From Acidobacteriota bacterium (GTDB lineage: Bacteria; Acidobacteriota; Terriglobia; Bryobacterales; UBA6623), in the NCBI GenBank assembly GCA_016125275.1, contig WGMB01000002.1, forward strand, positions 441,231 to 505,230: 64,000 nucleotides of DNA, given 5' to 3'. The position numbers were made by a program, and so were the translations under genes. How positions within the stretch are numbered: position 1 is the first letter of the stretch; the number at the start of each line of letters is the position of its first letter. This document shows, one piece after another, positions 1 through 9,631 of the stretch. Under the pieces are notes generated by a model. That model had not been told where the DNA came from. It saw only the letters and a program-made list of their open reading frames with translations, and did no database searches.

Positions 1-2342
1 AGCCCCAGTGGACCCGCGAAACCCGCCGCTTGGCCGTGGCCGTGCTGCTCGACGAGTCTTCCAGCATCCCCACGACGCAGCTCGAGCAGGAGCAGTCCTG
101 GCTCGAGGAGCTTCGCGGCGCCGCCGGAGGCGCCGAGCTGCGCCCGCTCTCGTTCGCTGACACCGTGCGCCGCGGCGGCCCCGAGCTCGACGAAGAAGTC
201 GCGCTGCTCCGCGGCACCAACCTGGAAGCCGGTCTGCGCGACGCCTTGGCCGCCCTGCCCGAAGGCCGCTCCGGCCGCATCGTGCTCGCCAGCGACGGGC
301 TGGAGAACGAAGGTTCGGTGGAACGGGCCGTCTACCAGGCCCGCCGCCGTGGCGTGGCCGTCGACGTCGTGCCGCTGCCCGGCCGCGCCAAGCCCGATCT
401 GCTGCTCGATGGCGTCAGCATCCCCTCGCAGGCCTTCGTCGGCGAACAGTTCCCCGTGGAGCTCACCATCGAGAGCCCAGGGCCAGCCGCCGCCACCATC
501 CAGCTCAGCGCCGAGGGCCGCGTGCTCGGAACCACCCCGGCGCGCTTGGAAGCCGGCCGCAACCTGGTTCGCCTGCGGGCCCGGCTGGAGGCGCCCGGCT
601 CGGCTCTGTTGCAGGGGGAGATCGTCACGCCCGGCCGCGAGCCCGTGCCGTTCGCCGGCGTCGTCAGCCTGCACAAGCCCCGCGCCCTGCTGCTGTCGGC
701 GGGCCAAGCCGGCGGCGAACCCCATCTCGAACAGGTGCTGCGCGCCTCCGGCTTCGAGATCACCCGCCTGGCGGGCCTGCAGGCCGCCGGAGACCTGCGC
801 GACGCCCGCAACGACTACGACGTGATCGTGGCCGACAACCAGGACTTCGAAGGCTGGCCGGCCGCCCGCAAGTCCGAAATGGAGGCCTTCGTGCGCCAAG
901 GCGGCGGCTTCCTGCTCATCGCCGGCGAGAACAACCTCTACGTCGAGCGCGAGAGCAAGGACGACGACCCGCTCAACCGCATGCTGCCCGCCGTGCTGGC
1001 GCCGCCCCGCACGCCCGAAGGCGCTGCCGTCGCGCTGGTGCTCGACAAGTCCTCGTCCATGGAAGGCAAGAAGATGCAGCTCGCCCGGCAGTCCGCCATG
1101 GGCGTCATCGACAATCTGCGCCCCGTTGACAACGTCGGCGTGCTCGCCTTCGACAACTCCTTTCAGTGGACCGTCCCGATCCGCAAGAACGACGACCCCG
1201 AAGCCATCAAGCAGATGATCGCCGGCATCATCGCCGACGGCGGCACGCAGATCGCCCCGGCGCTGAGCGAAGCCTACCGCCAGATCCGCCCGCAAGAAGC
1301 CGTCTACCGCCACATCCTGCTGCTCACCGACGGCATCAGCGAAGAGGGCGACTCGATCCAGCTCGCCCGCGAAGCCGCCCGCGAAAAGATCACCATCTCG
1401 ACCATCGGCCTCGGCCAAGACGTCAACCGCGCCTACCTCGAGCGCGTGGCCTCCACCGCCGAGGGCCGCTCCTATATGGTCATCGACGTGGCCCAGTTGG
1501 CCGAGGTCGTCCTCCGCGACGTGCTCGAGCACACCGGCACCTCGGTCACCGAGCGCGAGTTCCGACCCAAGGAGATGCGCAAGGTCGAGCTGCTCGACGG
1601 CGTAAACCTCTCCTCGGCCGGGCCCCTGTTGGGCTGGGTCAAGTTCGAAGCCAAGGACGCCGCCGAGACCATCCTCGAAGTGGACGACGAGCAGGACCCC
1701 TTGCTCTCTCGCTGGCAGTACGGGCTGGGCCGCTCGGCCGTGTTCGCCTCCGACGCCAAGAACCGCTGGGCCGCCAACTGGATCGGCTGGCCCGGCTTCG
1801 ACCGTTTTTGGGCCAACGTGCTGCGCGACCTGCTGCCCCGCGCCCAAACCATCGAGACCGAGACCCGCTGGGACCCCGCCTCCGGCGAAATCGTCATCAC
1901 CTGGCGCAACCTCTCCGGCCAATCCGGCGCCGGCGAGCCGCCTCAGGCGCTCGTGCTCGGGCCGGACGGCTTCCGGCAAGCCGTCGATATCCAGCCCGTC
2001 GCCGCCGGCGTCTGGGAAGCCCGGCTCGAAACCGGCGAGCGCTACGGCCTGTTCCGCTTCCGGCCGGAAAACCAACTGGACCGCTTCCCGGAAACGGCCT
2101 TCTTCCGCCAGAACCTCGAGCTCGAACGCCACGGCTCCGACGCCGAGCTGTTGCAGGCCATCGCCTCGGCCACCGGCGGCCGTTTCGAGCCCTCCACCGC
2201 GGAGATCTTCCGCCCCGGCGCCGAAGCCGTGCAGACAACCTCGCCGCTGTGGCCCTGGGCCCTCGTGCTGGCGCTGCTGCTCAACCTGGCGGAGCTGCTG
2301 GGCCGCAAGGGTTGGCTGCCGTTCCTGGGCGCCCGAAGCTAA
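1..2342 (+). CDS. VWA-domain membrane protein, 5' partial
   Basis: The reading frame is open from the window edge (codons from base 3), so the protein starts upstream and the TTG at 30 is not a true start. Two von Willebrand A-type metal sites are visible: a DESSS motif at the very beginning and DKSSS near residue 339 counted from base 30. The second is followed by a GGT loop and an LLLTDG strand, as in complete VWA domains. Between them lies a glutamine-amidotransferase-like segment ([14 protein letters not shown], then [12 protein letters not shown]). A hydrophobic segment at the extreme C-terminus (about residues 743-765) should anchor it in the membrane. BatA-like proteins of the MoxR/Bat type have this layout, but no MoxR ATPase is in view, so the role is inferred only. 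The stop lies 5 bases before rhaA. Confidence 0.9.
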   Translation, partial: PQWTRETRRLAVAVLLDESSSIPTTQLEQEQSWLEELRGAAGGAELRPLSFADTVRRGGPELDEEVALLRGTNLEAGLRDALAALPEGRSGRIVLASDGLENEGSVERAVYQARRRGVAVDVVPLPGRAKPDLLLDGVSIPSQAFVGEQFPVELTIESPGPAAATIQLSAEGRVLGTTPARLEAGRNLVRLRARLEAPGSALLQGEIVTPGREPVPFAGVVSLHKPRALLLSAGQAGGEPHLEQVLRASGFEITRLAGLQAAGDLRDARNDYDVIVADNQDFEGWPAARKSEMEAFVRQGGGFLLIAGENNLYVERESKDDDPLNRMLPAVLAPPRTPEGAAVALVLDKSSSMEGKKMQLARQSAMGVIDNLRPVDNVGVLAFDNSFQWTVPIRKNDDPEAIKQMIAGIIADGGTQIAPALSEAYRQIRPQEAVYRHILLLTDGISEEGDSIQLAREAAREKITISTIGLGQDVNRAYLERVASTAEGRSYMVIDVAQLAEVVLRDVLEHTGTSVTEREFRPKEMRKVELLDGVNLSSAGPLLGWVKFEAKDAAETILEVDDEQDPLLSRWQYGLGRSAVFASDAKNRWAANWIGWPGFDRFWANVLRDLLPRAQTIETETRWDPASGEIVITWRNLSGQSGAGEPPQALVLGPDGFRQAVDIQPVAAGVWEARLETGERYGLFRFRPENQLDRFPETAFFRQNLELERHGSDAELLQAIASATGGRFEPSTAEIFRPGAEAVQTTSPLWPWALVLALLLNLAELLGRKGWLPFLGARS

Positions 2343-2347
2343 GAGCC

Positions 2348-3619
2348 ATGTCGCTGTTGGACTCCACCGTCGAGAAAAGCTACTCCATCGCCGCCGAACA
2401 CTTCGAGGCCCTGGGCGTCGACGCCGACGCCGCCATCGAGCGCCTGCTGGCCACGCCCGTCTCCATCCATTGCTGGCAGGGCGACGACGTGGGCGGCTTC
2501 GAAGGCGGGAGCCAAGCCATCGGCGGCGGATTGGCCGTCACCGGTGCCTATCCCGGCTCGGCGCGCACGCCGGACGAGTTGCGCGCGGACTTCGAGCAGG
2601 CCATGCGCCTCATCCCCGGCGCCAAACGCTTCAACCTGCACGCCAGCTACGCCGAAACCGGCGGCCGCCGGGTCGAACGCAACGAGCTGACCGCCGAACA
2701 CTTCCAGGGCTGGATGGACTGGGCTCACGCGCACGGCCTGGGTCTGGACTTCAACCCCACCTTCTTCGCCCACCCGCTGGCCGAGGACGGCTGGACGCTG
2801 GCCGCGCGCGACGAAGGCGTCCGCCGCTTCTGGATGGAGCACGCCGTCGCCTGCCGCCGCATCGGCGCCGCCATGGGCGCCCGCCAGGGCTCTCCCTGCG
2901 TCGTCAACGTCTGGATTCCCGACGGCTCCAAGGACACCCCCATCGACCGTCGCGGCCCTCGCGAACGCCTGATCGCCGCGCTCGACGAGATCTTCTCCGA
3001 GGAGCTGCCCGACGAGCAGATGCTCGACGCCGTCGAATGCAAGCTCTTCGGCCTCGGCTCGGAGAGCTACGTCGTCGGCTCCCACGAGCTCTACCTCGGC
3101 TACGCCGCCACCCGCCAAAAGGTCCTCTGCCTCGACGCCGGCCACTTCCACCCCACCGAAACCATCGCCGACAAGGTCTCGGCCGTCCTGCAGTACGTAC
3201 CGCGGCTGCTGCTGCACGTGAGCCGCGGCGTCCGGTGGGACAGCGACCATGTAGTGATCCTCGACGACGCGACGCGGGCCCTGGCGCAGGAAGTCGTGCG
3301 CGGCGGCTACTTGGACCGCACCCATCTCGGGCTGGACTTCTTCGACGCGTCCATCAATCGCGTGGCCGCCTGGGTGATCGGCGCGAGGGCCGTGGAAAAA
3401 GCGCTGCTCGAAGCCCTGCTGGAGCCGGTCGACCGCTGGCGGAAGCTGGAAGCGACGGACGACCGCACCGCCCGCCTTGCCGAGCTGGAAGACTTCAAGT
3501 CCCTGCCAGTCGGCGCCGTCTGGGACGCCTACTGCCTACGAGCCGGAGCGCCGCTGGGCTTCCAGTGGATGCCCGAAATCCGCAAATACGAGCGCGAGGT
3601 ATTGTCCTCGCGCACCTAA
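2348..3619 (+). CDS. rhaA: L-rhamnose isomerase
   Basis: This 423-residue protein matches L-rhamnose isomerase along its whole length; the E. coli enzyme has about 419 residues. It interconverts L-rhamnose and L-rhamnulose in the cytoplasm, using divalent metal in a TIM barrel. Family signatures visible include [12 protein letters not shown] near the N-terminus, [24 protein letters not shown], the metal-site stretch [11 protein letters not shown], and [17 protein letters not shown]. The ATG at 2348 is chosen because homology begins there; the frame stays open far upstream only as a shadow of the preceding gene. Other rhamnose genes (kinase, aldolase) are not in this window, and the VWA gene just upstream has no evident link to sugar use. 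Confidence 0.97.
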   Translation: MSLLDSTVEKSYSIAAEHFEALGVDADAAIERLLATPVSIHCWQGDDVGGFEGGSQAIGGGLAVTGAYPGSARTPDELRADFEQAMRLIPGAKRFNLHASYAETGGRRVERNELTAEHFQGWMDWAHAHGLGLDFNPTFFAHPLAEDGWTLAARDEGVRRFWMEHAVACRRIGAAMGARQGSPCVVNVWIPDGSKDTPIDRRGPRERLIAALDEIFSEELPDEQMLDAVECKLFGLGSESYVVGSHELYLGYAATRQKVLCLDAGHFHPTETIADKVSAVLQYVPRLLLHVSRGVRWDSDHVVILDDATRALAQEVVRGGYLDRTHLGLDFFDASINRVAAWVIGARAVEKALLEALLEPVDRWRKLEATDDRTARLAELEDFKSLPVGAVWDAYCLRAGAPLGFQWMPEIRKYEREVLSSRT

Positions 3620-3622
3620 CCC

Positions 3623-3946
3623 CTAGTCGGAATAATCGCCGGGCCCAATCAACACTAAGGCCCCTCCCCACCAAATCACAAAGACGGGTCCGATGAGATA
3701 GAAGCGGGTGTTTCCTGAGCGGGCCTGCTTTCTAAGTCTCGAAAAGCGCGCCTGCACTTCCGCGCCGCATCCGGAGCAACAGAATCGGTAACGTCGGGTC
3801 AGGATGGCGCCGATCAGCCAGAAGATGTGGAAGTAGCGGTAGTCGACGAAGGCTTGCACCTCGCGGTCCTGGGCGCACCTTGAACATCGTCGTGCGCCCG
3901 CTCGCCCGATGTTCGCCATACTCTGTCCGTACCCGAACAGAAACAT
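3623..3946 (-). CDS. Zinc-ribbon family protein
   Basis: A 107-residue protein opening MFLFGYG, the start typical of the zinc-ribbon_15 family. Two metal-binding knuckles follow: CSRC near residue 20 and CSGCG near residue 50. Between them is an aromatic stretch (YRYFHIFWLIGAIL) that these proteins share. A second hydrophobic segment near the C-terminus (FYLIGPVFVIWWGG) suggests membrane association. The upstream ATG is preferred over an internal Met at 3919 because MFLFGYG is the conserved start. The gene ends 4 bases from the rhaA stop, so the two converge with almost no space, and it lies directly downstream of the SMP-30 gene. Function unknown. Confidence 0.75.
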   Translation of the reverse strand: MFLFGYGQSMANIGRAGARRCSRCAQDREVQAFVDYRYFHIFWLIGAILTRRYRFCCSGCGAEVQARFSRLRKQARSGNTRFYLIGPVFVIWWGGALVLIGPGDYSD

Positions 3947-3951
3947 GGTCT

Positions 3952-4869
3952 CTAAAACGTCCGCGTGCCCGGAATCTTCGTCCGCAAGTAATACACCGAC
4001 GTCCGCGCCGTGATGTACAACCCGCCGAAACCCCGGCCCCAGCAGCAGTTCGCCGGCCGCTCCGGCGTCACGATCGTCCCCAAGTGCCGGCCCTTCGGGT
4101 CGAACACCCACACGCCTTCCGGCCCCGTGCAGTACACGTTGCCTTCCTCGTCGGTCTTCAGCCCGTCCGGAACGCCCTCTTCCGGCGACTCCAGCGAGGC
4201 GAACACCCGGCCCTTGCTCAGCGTCCCGTCGTCCTTGATGTCGAACACCCGTATGTTCTTCTGGCCGCTGTCGGCCACATACAGCGTATTCTGCTTCGGG
4301 CCCAGCGCCACGCCGTTGCCGCGCTCGCACTCCTCGGTCAGCCGTTCCAGCTCGTACGAATCCTTGTAGATCTGCGTCCGCTTGATGCGGTAGATCGCCG
4401 CCACGTTGGTGCGCTCGGAGGCGTCGGGCACGTTCGGCCGCGGCATGTCGCTGAAGTAGATGTCGCCGCTGATGTTGTAGACCAGATCATTCGGGGAGCT
4501 CAGCCGCTTGCCCTGGTAGCGCTCGGCGAGCACCGTGATCGAGCCGTCCTTCTCCGTCCGCGTCACCCGGCCCGGGCCGGTCTCGCAAGCCAGCATCCGG
4601 CCCTGGTGGTCGAACGTCAAGCCGTTGGAGCGGTTGGACTTCTCGCGGTAGACCGTGACCTTGCCGCCGGCCGGCCCGCTCTGCCCCGGGGCCAGCGAAT
4701 ACTCCAAGATCCGCTCGCTGGGCAAGTCGCTGAAGCGCAAAAACCCGATGCGGCTGTACACCGGCCCTTCGGTGAACTCGAACCCGTCGAGAATCTTCAC
4801 CACCTGGGCGCCGCGTTCGACCACGTCGAACAGATCCGTATGTAGGGCGTAGACTCCGGCTGCTCTCAC
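3952..4869 (-). CDS. SMP-30/gluconolactonase/LRE family protein
   Basis: A 305-residue six-bladed beta-propeller of the SMP-30/gluconolactonase family. Near the N-terminus GFEFTEGPVY supplies the conserved metal-ligand Glu, SSPNDLVY the Asn, and YVADSGQKNIRVFD the Asp region; family members hydrolyse lactones with a bound divalent metal. The GTG at 4869 is chosen: it follows the upstream gene's stop by 4 bases, while extending the frame would overlap that gene by more than 50 bases. No signal peptide is visible in this form, unlike its Tat-exported neighbour. It appears co-transcribed with the gene at 4874-6109. The natural substrate is not inferable. Confidence 0.88.
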   Translation of the reverse strand: MRAAGVYALHTDLFDVVERGAQVVKILDGFEFTEGPVYSRIGFLRFSDLPSERILEYSLAPGQSGPAGGKVTVYREKSNRSNGLTFDHQGRMLACETGPGRVTRTEKDGSITVLAERYQGKRLSSPNDLVYNISGDIYFSDMPRPNVPDASERTNVAAIYRIKRTQIYKDSYELERLTEECERGNGVALGPKQNTLYVADSGQKNIRVFDIKDDGTLSKGRVFASLESPEEGVPDGLKTDEEGNVYCTGPEGVWVFDPKGRHLGTIVTPERPANCCWGRGFGGLYITARTSVYYLRTKIPGTRTF

Positions 4870-4873
4870 TGAA

Positions 4874-6109
4874 TTAGGACCCCATTCCGTGCGCGTAGTA
4901 GGACTTCTCCGGACCGCGATAGCTGACATTCAGCATCGGCGTCTCCAGACGTTTCTGGCCCTGATACCAGGACTCCATGATGTACGACAGCGTGCCCGAG
5001 ACCAGCAGCGTCCGCTCCAGCGGAAAGTCGTGCGTCCCCTGGTTGAAGCAGCGCCCGATGGAATCGGTCAGCGAGCTGAAGTTGTTCGAGTTCTCGATCG
5101 GGATGTAGCACAGCGTCGACAGCGGCTCGGCCTGGCCCTTGATCTTGACCGCCGCCAGATAGCCGCCGTCCTTGCCGCCCAGCCCCAGCGACGCGGCCCG
5201 AAAGCCGTCGTTGTACTCCACCAGGCACGCCACCGGCCTCTTGACGACCTTCTCCACCGGCCCCGGAACGACGCCTTCGCCGCGGGACAGCGCCGCTTCC
5301 ATCAGCTCGCGGCTCCACAGCCCCTGCTTGCCCGCCTCCCACACCGCGTCGCCTTCCAGCAACTGCACGGACTTCACGCCCGTCTCGCCGCCCTTGCGCC
5401 GCTCGGTAAAACATTGCAGCGTCTCGAGCATGTGGAACAGGCCGCCGTCGCCCACCCAGCCGCCGCCGATCGAGATCGCCGACTCGAGCTCGGTGTCCAG
5501 CGGAAAATCCATCTCCGGCCGTCGATGCGTGACCGGCACTGACGAGCCCGCCATCATCGGAAAGCCCATCTCCTGCGACCAGTCGTACATCTGCTTGGCC
5601 TTGCGCCAGTCGTAGGAGAGGTGCTTGTCGGTGAAGAACGGCACGCTGCGGCCGGACTTCTTGTACACGTTCACCACCCGCTCCATGAACTCATAGCGCG
5701 GGTAGAGCTGCTGGTTCTTCACGTTGACCGGGTAGTCGCCGTGCTCCACCACCTGCAGCACGGCGTCCACCGCCAGCTTCTTGCCGCCCAGCGTCAGCGC
5801 GTCCTCGATCGACGAGTACTTCTTGAAGCCCCAGCTCTTGGCCAGCCGCGTGCTGATGTCCGCCGGGTGCTCCTGGTCCACGTACAGCGAGACCACCTCG
5901 CAGGGCCCCTCGTGATACTTGTCGCCGATCCAGTAGCCTTCCAGGAACCGCGTGATGAAGTTGTCGCTGTGCGAACGCACGTGATACGTGCTCGAGATCG
6001 CCGCGACTTTCTTGCGCCCGCTCTGCGCCGACGAGCGCGGACCGGGCAGCAGCAGACCGGCGGCCCCGACGGCCGCGCTGGTCACAAAGGTTCTGCGTGT
6101 GACGGACAA
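4874..6109 (-). CDS. Tat-exported conserved protein, Gfo/Idh-like in part
   Basis: A 411-residue protein with an N-terminal twin-arginine signal (RRTFVTSAAVGAAGLLL), so it is exported folded. The mature part begins with a strand (KKVAAISSTYHV) and contains SVPFFTDKHLSYDW and MMAGSSVPVTHRRP. These resemble the substrate part of Gfo/Idh-type oxidoreductases, but the GxGxxG nucleotide loop is missing where it should sit. I recognise the type as recurrent in Acidobacteria and related soil phyla but know no assigned function. It is translated in near contact with the downstream lactonase-type gene (4-base gap), suggesting a joint role in carbohydrate or lactone processing. Confidence 0.8.
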   Translation of the reverse strand: MSVTRRTFVTSAAVGAAGLLLPGPRSSAQSGRKKVAAISSTYHVRSHSDNFITRFLEGYWIGDKYHEGPCEVVSLYVDQEHPADISTRLAKSWGFKKYSSIEDALTLGGKKLAVDAVLQVVEHGDYPVNVKNQQLYPRYEFMERVVNVYKKSGRSVPFFTDKHLSYDWRKAKQMYDWSQEMGFPMMAGSSVPVTHRRPEMDFPLDTELESAISIGGGWVGDGGLFHMLETLQCFTERRKGGETGVKSVQLLEGDAVWEAGKQGLWSRELMEAALSRGEGVVPGPVEKVVKRPVACLVEYNDGFRAASLGLGGKDGGYLAAVKIKGQAEPLSTLCYIPIENSNNFSSLTDSIGRCFNQGTHDFPLERTLLVSGTLSYIMESWYQGQKRLETPMLNVSYRGPEKSYYAHGMGS

Positions 6110-6172
6110 GGGTAGAAAGAGCCTCCCTGCGGAGTGGCTATTGTAGCGCCTCCGGGCCGCGCGAGCCGTTCG

Positions 6173-7408
6173 TTAACGGGAATTGTCGCGGCGCTTGTAC
6201 GGAAACTCCTGCCAGTCCTTGCTCGCCATGCCGTTGAGGTCCCAAACCACCTTGCCGGCCCGTAGCGTCAGCTCGCAGCTCAGCATGCGGTCGCCCGGAT
6301 AGCGCGCCCCGGCCGAATCGAGCAAGCCGTAGCTGCCCTTGGTCAGCCGCAACACGGCCACGTCGGCCTCGGCGCCCACGTCCAGGTTGCCCAGCTCCGG
6401 CCGATGGATCTCCCGAGCTGGGTTGACCGTCGACAGCCGCACCACCTCCTGCATCGACAGCCCGAGGTTCAGGATCTTCGCCATCGTATGCGCCATGTCC
6501 CGCATGCCTCCGTTCATGCTGTGGCGGTGGATGTCGGTCGAGATCGAGTCCGGGTAGAAGCCCTCCTGGAAGAACGGAACCGCCACGTACCAGAAGAAGC
6601 TGCCCGCCCCGAAGCCGAGGTCGAAGATGACGCCGCGTTTGCGGCCGGCATCCATCGCCGGATTCACCTTGCCGTGCAGCAGCTCGTCGCGGTGCCCGGA
6701 GTAGCAATGCGTGTAGATGTCTCCCGGCCGCAGCTTGTCGCGCAGCAGCACGTCGAGCGTGCGCTGCTCGGTCACCGTGCCGAAGTCCACCATCACCGGC
6801 AGCTCGGTGGCCTTGCCCGCCTCGACGGCTCGGTCGATCGAGTACCAGCCCGGCCCGGCGTAGTGGGCGCTCTTGAAGCCCACGATCACGTCCGGGTTCT
6901 CGCGCGCGATCCGAGCCGCCGCCTCGGCGTCCAGATCGTCGGGGTCGTCCTCGCCGGCCCGGCTGCCCATGCCGCTGGCGGCGATGTTCAGCATCGCCAG
7001 CACCCGCGTCTCCGCCGTCTCGATCACTTCCCGGCGAAACCGCTCGAACGTCTTCCAGCCGGACGTGCCGGCGTCGACGACCGTGGTCACGCCGGCTCGG
7101 AACGTAAAGGCGTCCGCGGGGACGCTGTTTTCGGTCTCGGCAATCTCGCGCGGAGCCACGTGGACATGGATGTCCACCAGCCCCGGCGTCACGTAGAGCC
7201 CTGCGGCGTCCACGACGGTCTTGGCTTGCCCGGCGGCGATGTCAGCCGCCACCCGAGCGATCTTGCCGTCCTTGACGGCGACGTCCATCACCGCATCCCT
7301 TTCGTTCTTGGGATCGATGACGTGGCCGCCCCGAAGCAGCAGGTCGTAGACGGGCTGTTGCGCGGCGAGCGGGAGGGAGACCAGTACAGCGAGAAGAAGG
7401 GTTCGCAT
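6173..7408 (-). CDS. Secreted amidohydrolase/deacetylase
   Basis: A 411-residue amidohydrolase-superfamily enzyme preceded by a signal peptide (MRTLLLAVLVSLPLAAQQ). The metal-binding DIHVHV motif falls at about residues 79-84, after the LLLRGGHVIDP strand that opens these enzymes, and VGFKSAHY offers a candidate bridging lysine. YTHCYSGHRDE supplies later histidines and STDIHRH the final acidic region. This pattern fits the dihydroorotase-like amidohydrolase/deacetylase group whose substrates are N-acyl amino acids or similar. The ATG at 7408 is chosen because the signal peptide begins there. It follows the Tat protein gene by 63 bases on the same strand order but transcription could be separate. 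Confidence 0.87.
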   Translation of the reverse strand: MRTLLLAVLVSLPLAAQQPVYDLLLRGGHVIDPKNERDAVMDVAVKDGKIARVAADIAAGQAKTVVDAAGLYVTPGLVDIHVHVAPREIAETENSVPADAFTFRAGVTTVVDAGTSGWKTFERFRREVIETAETRVLAMLNIAASGMGSRAGEDDPDDLDAEAAARIARENPDVIVGFKSAHYAGPGWYSIDRAVEAGKATELPVMVDFGTVTEQRTLDVLLRDKLRPGDIYTHCYSGHRDELLHGKVNPAMDAGRKRGVIFDLGFGAGSFFWYVAVPFFQEGFYPDSISTDIHRHSMNGGMRDMAHTMAKILNLGLSMQEVVRLSTVNPAREIHRPELGNLDVGAEADVAVLRLTKGSYGLLDSAGARYPGDRMLSCELTLRAGKVVWDLNGMASKDWQEFPYKRRDNSR

Positions 7409-7636
7409 GGTCACGGCTAGCGTACTCCAGACCGCCCCTGTCCGCAAAAGGTCGTCTTGCCGGTGGTACCATGAGGCGCGCTCGGAGGGCCGGGCGCGGA
7501 GCAATTCAGTGCGGTTCCTTTGAATCCATGTAGGACCCGACGGGATCGGGTCGAACCGACGCGCCGAACGCTCCCTGGGACCGCTCTAGCTGACCCCATC
7601 GTTGCCGGCGTTGTCGTCGGGAACGAATGAGGGCTT

Positions 7637-8770
7637 ATGAAAGCGACACCAGGAAATTACGTCGAGATCCTTGAACGCGTTTGCGCCGGCGTCATCGCCG
7701 AACAGGCTTCCGCCGTCGACCGTGACGGCGCCTTCCCCGCCGCCTCCATCGGGGCGCTGCGTGAAGCCGGCTTGCTCGGCGCTGTCAGCGCGCCCGGCGT
7801 GGGCGGGCTGGGGTTGGGCCCCCGCGGCGCCGTCACGATCGTCGAGCGGATCGCCCGCGAGTGCGGCTCCACCGCCATGGTCACGTGCATGCACTTTGCC
7901 GGCGTGGCCGTGCTGGAGGCCTTCGCCCCCGAGGAGATTCGCCGGGCCGCCGCCGCCGGCGACCACCTCAGCACGCTGGCCTTCAGCGAGGCCGGCTCCC
8001 GCAGCCATTTTTGGGCGCCGCTGAGCACGGCCTCCCGCAACGGCGACGGCGTGGTCCTCAACGCCCGTAAGAGCTGGATCACCTCGGCCAACCAGGCCGC
8101 CGCCTACGTCTGGTCCTCGCGCCCGCTCGCGGCCGAAGGCGCTTCCACTCTCTGGCTCGTCCCGGCCGGTTCCGCCGGACTCACCGTCCAAGGCCCGTTC
8201 GACGGGCTCGGCCTGCGCGGCAACGACTCCTCCCCGGTCGCCGCCGAGGGCGTCAAGGTCCCCGAGTCGGCCATGCTCGGCCCCGACGGCGGCGGCTTCG
8301 ACGCCATGATGCAGTTCGTGCTGCCGACCTTCTCCATCTGCAACGCCGCCTGCTCGGTCGGGCTCATGCAGGCCGCCGTCGCCCGCACCGCCACGCATGC
8401 TTCCGGCGTCCGCTATCAGCACCTGGACTCGGCCCTGGCCGAGCTGCCCACCATCCGCAACTACATCGCCCGCATGAAGGTGCTGGCCGACGCCGCCCAC
8501 GCCCTGCTGCTCGATACCGTCGCGGCGCTCGAAACCGGCCGGCCCGACGCCGTGCTCCGCGTGCTCGAGTCCAAGGCAGCCGCCGGCGAATCCGCCACCC
8601 AGGTCCTCGACCTCGCCATGCGCGTCTGCGGCGGCGCCGCCTTCCGCAAGGACGTCGACGTCGAGCGTTACTTCCGCGACGCCCGCGCGGCCACCGTCAT
8701 GGGACCCACCACGGACGTGCTCTACGACTTCATCGGCAAAGCCGTCTGCGGCATGGAGCTGTTTGCATGA
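7637..8770 (+). CDS. Acyl-CoA dehydrogenase-like flavoprotein, catalytic Glu absent
   Basis: A 377-residue protein with the acyl-CoA dehydrogenase fold: an N-terminal helical part (AAASIGALREAGLLG), a middle flavin-binding barrel (LAFSEAGSRSHFW, LNARKSWITSA) and a C-terminal four-helix part ending RYFRDARAATVMG. Where true dehydrogenases carry the catalytic Glu before a GT (usually EGT), this reads GPTTDVL, so a classical alpha-beta dehydrogenation is unlikely. Relatives with such changes include reduced-flavin-dependent monooxygenases (DszC/SfnB-like), an inference only. The ATG at 7637 follows a GAGGG ribosome site. Its stop overlaps the next start (ATGA), so the two are translationally coupled. 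First gene of a three-gene operon. Confidence 0.88.
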   Translation: MKATPGNYVEILERVCAGVIAEQASAVDRDGAFPAASIGALREAGLLGAVSAPGVGGLGLGPRGAVTIVERIARECGSTAMVTCMHFAGVAVLEAFAPEEIRRAAAAGDHLSTLAFSEAGSRSHFWAPLSTASRNGDGVVLNARKSWITSANQAAAYVWSSRPLAAEGASTLWLVPAGSAGLTVQGPFDGLGLRGNDSSPVAAEGVKVPESAMLGPDGGGFDAMMQFVLPTFSICNAACSVGLMQAAVARTATHASGVRYQHLDSALAELPTIRNYIARMKVLADAAHALLLDTVAALETGRPDAVLRVLESKAAAGESATQVLDLAMRVCGGAAFRKDVDVERYFRDARAATVMGPTTDVLYDFIGKAVCGMELFA

Positions 8771-9618
8771 GTCACGCCGGCGCGCTCCTGCTCGGCGCGG
8801 TTGCCTACGACCCAAAGGTCGTCGCCATCTGGGACGGCTTCCGCGAGTACTTCGCCGAACGCGGTCTGGACTTCGACTACGTCCTCTACTCCAACTACGA
8901 GCGGCAAGTGGCCTCGCACCTGGCCGGCCACATCCACGTGGCCTGGAACTCCCCGCTGGCCTGGCTGCAGACCGAAGCCGCCGCCGCCAAGCTCGGCCGC
9001 CGCGCCGAGGCCATCTGCATGCGCGACACTGATCGCGACCTCCGCTCCGTCATCCTGGTCCAGCAGGGCTCGCCCATCCATGAGGTCGGCGAGCTGGCCG
9101 GCATGAGGGTCGGCGTCGGCGCCAAGGACTCTCCCCAGGGCTACCTGCTCCCGCTCGACCTGCTGGCCCAATCCGGCCTGAACGTCGGCCGGGATCTCAG
9201 CGTGGTCCCCTTCGACGTGTTGCTCGGCAAGCACGGCGACCACATCGGCGGCGAGCGCCTCGCCGTCGAAGCCCTCACCCGGGGCGAGGTCGACGCCGCC
9301 TGCATCCTCGACGGCAACTACCTCGCCTTCGCCCAGGCCGGCCTGCTCCCCAGCGGCTCGGCTCGCGTGCTCGCCCGCACGGCCCTCTACGACCACTGCA
9401 ACTTCACCGTGCTCGACGACGCCCCGGCCGAACAGGTCGCGCGCTTCCGCGAGCTCCTGCTCGAGATGTCCTACGCCGACCCCAAAATCCGGCCGCTGCT
9501 CGACATGGAGGGACTCAAGCAGTGGCTGCCCGGACGCACCGAGGGCTACCTTCCGTTGGCCGCCGCCGTCGAGCGCTTCGGCGCCCTTCAGCCGTTCCTG
9601 GCGGAGCTGGGCTTGTGA
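8767..9618 (+). CDS. PhnD-like substrate-binding protein without signal peptide
   Basis: A 283-residue protein with the two-lobed PhnD/SsuA/transferrin-type binding fold. Typical features are the first strand LLLGAVAYDPKVV, a hinge-region VAWNSPLAWL (about residues 58-66), the GMRVGVGAKDSPQGYLLP strand-loop (112-129), and VDAACILDGNYLAF (175-188). Periplasmic members bring phosphonates, sulfonates or similar ligands to ABC transporters. This one has no signal peptide or lipobox and no transporter genes nearby, so it is presumably cytoplasmic. It begins inside the stop of the preceding flavoprotein gene (ATGA overlap) and is followed by the di-iron gene after 13 bases. A ligand-presenting or scaffold role is inference. 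Confidence 0.85.
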   Translation: MSHAGALLLGAVAYDPKVVAIWDGFREYFAERGLDFDYVLYSNYERQVASHLAGHIHVAWNSPLAWLQTEAAAAKLGRRAEAICMRDTDRDLRSVILVQQGSPIHEVGELAGMRVGVGAKDSPQGYLLPLDLLAQSGLNVGRDLSVVPFDVLLGKHGDHIGGERLAVEALTRGEVDAACILDGNYLAFAQAGLLPSGSARVLARTALYDHCNFTVLDDAPAEQVARFRELLLEMSYADPKIRPLLDMEGLKQWLPGRTEGYLPLAAAVERFGALQPFLAELGL

Positions 9619-9631
9619 CGGAGGTCCGGGA

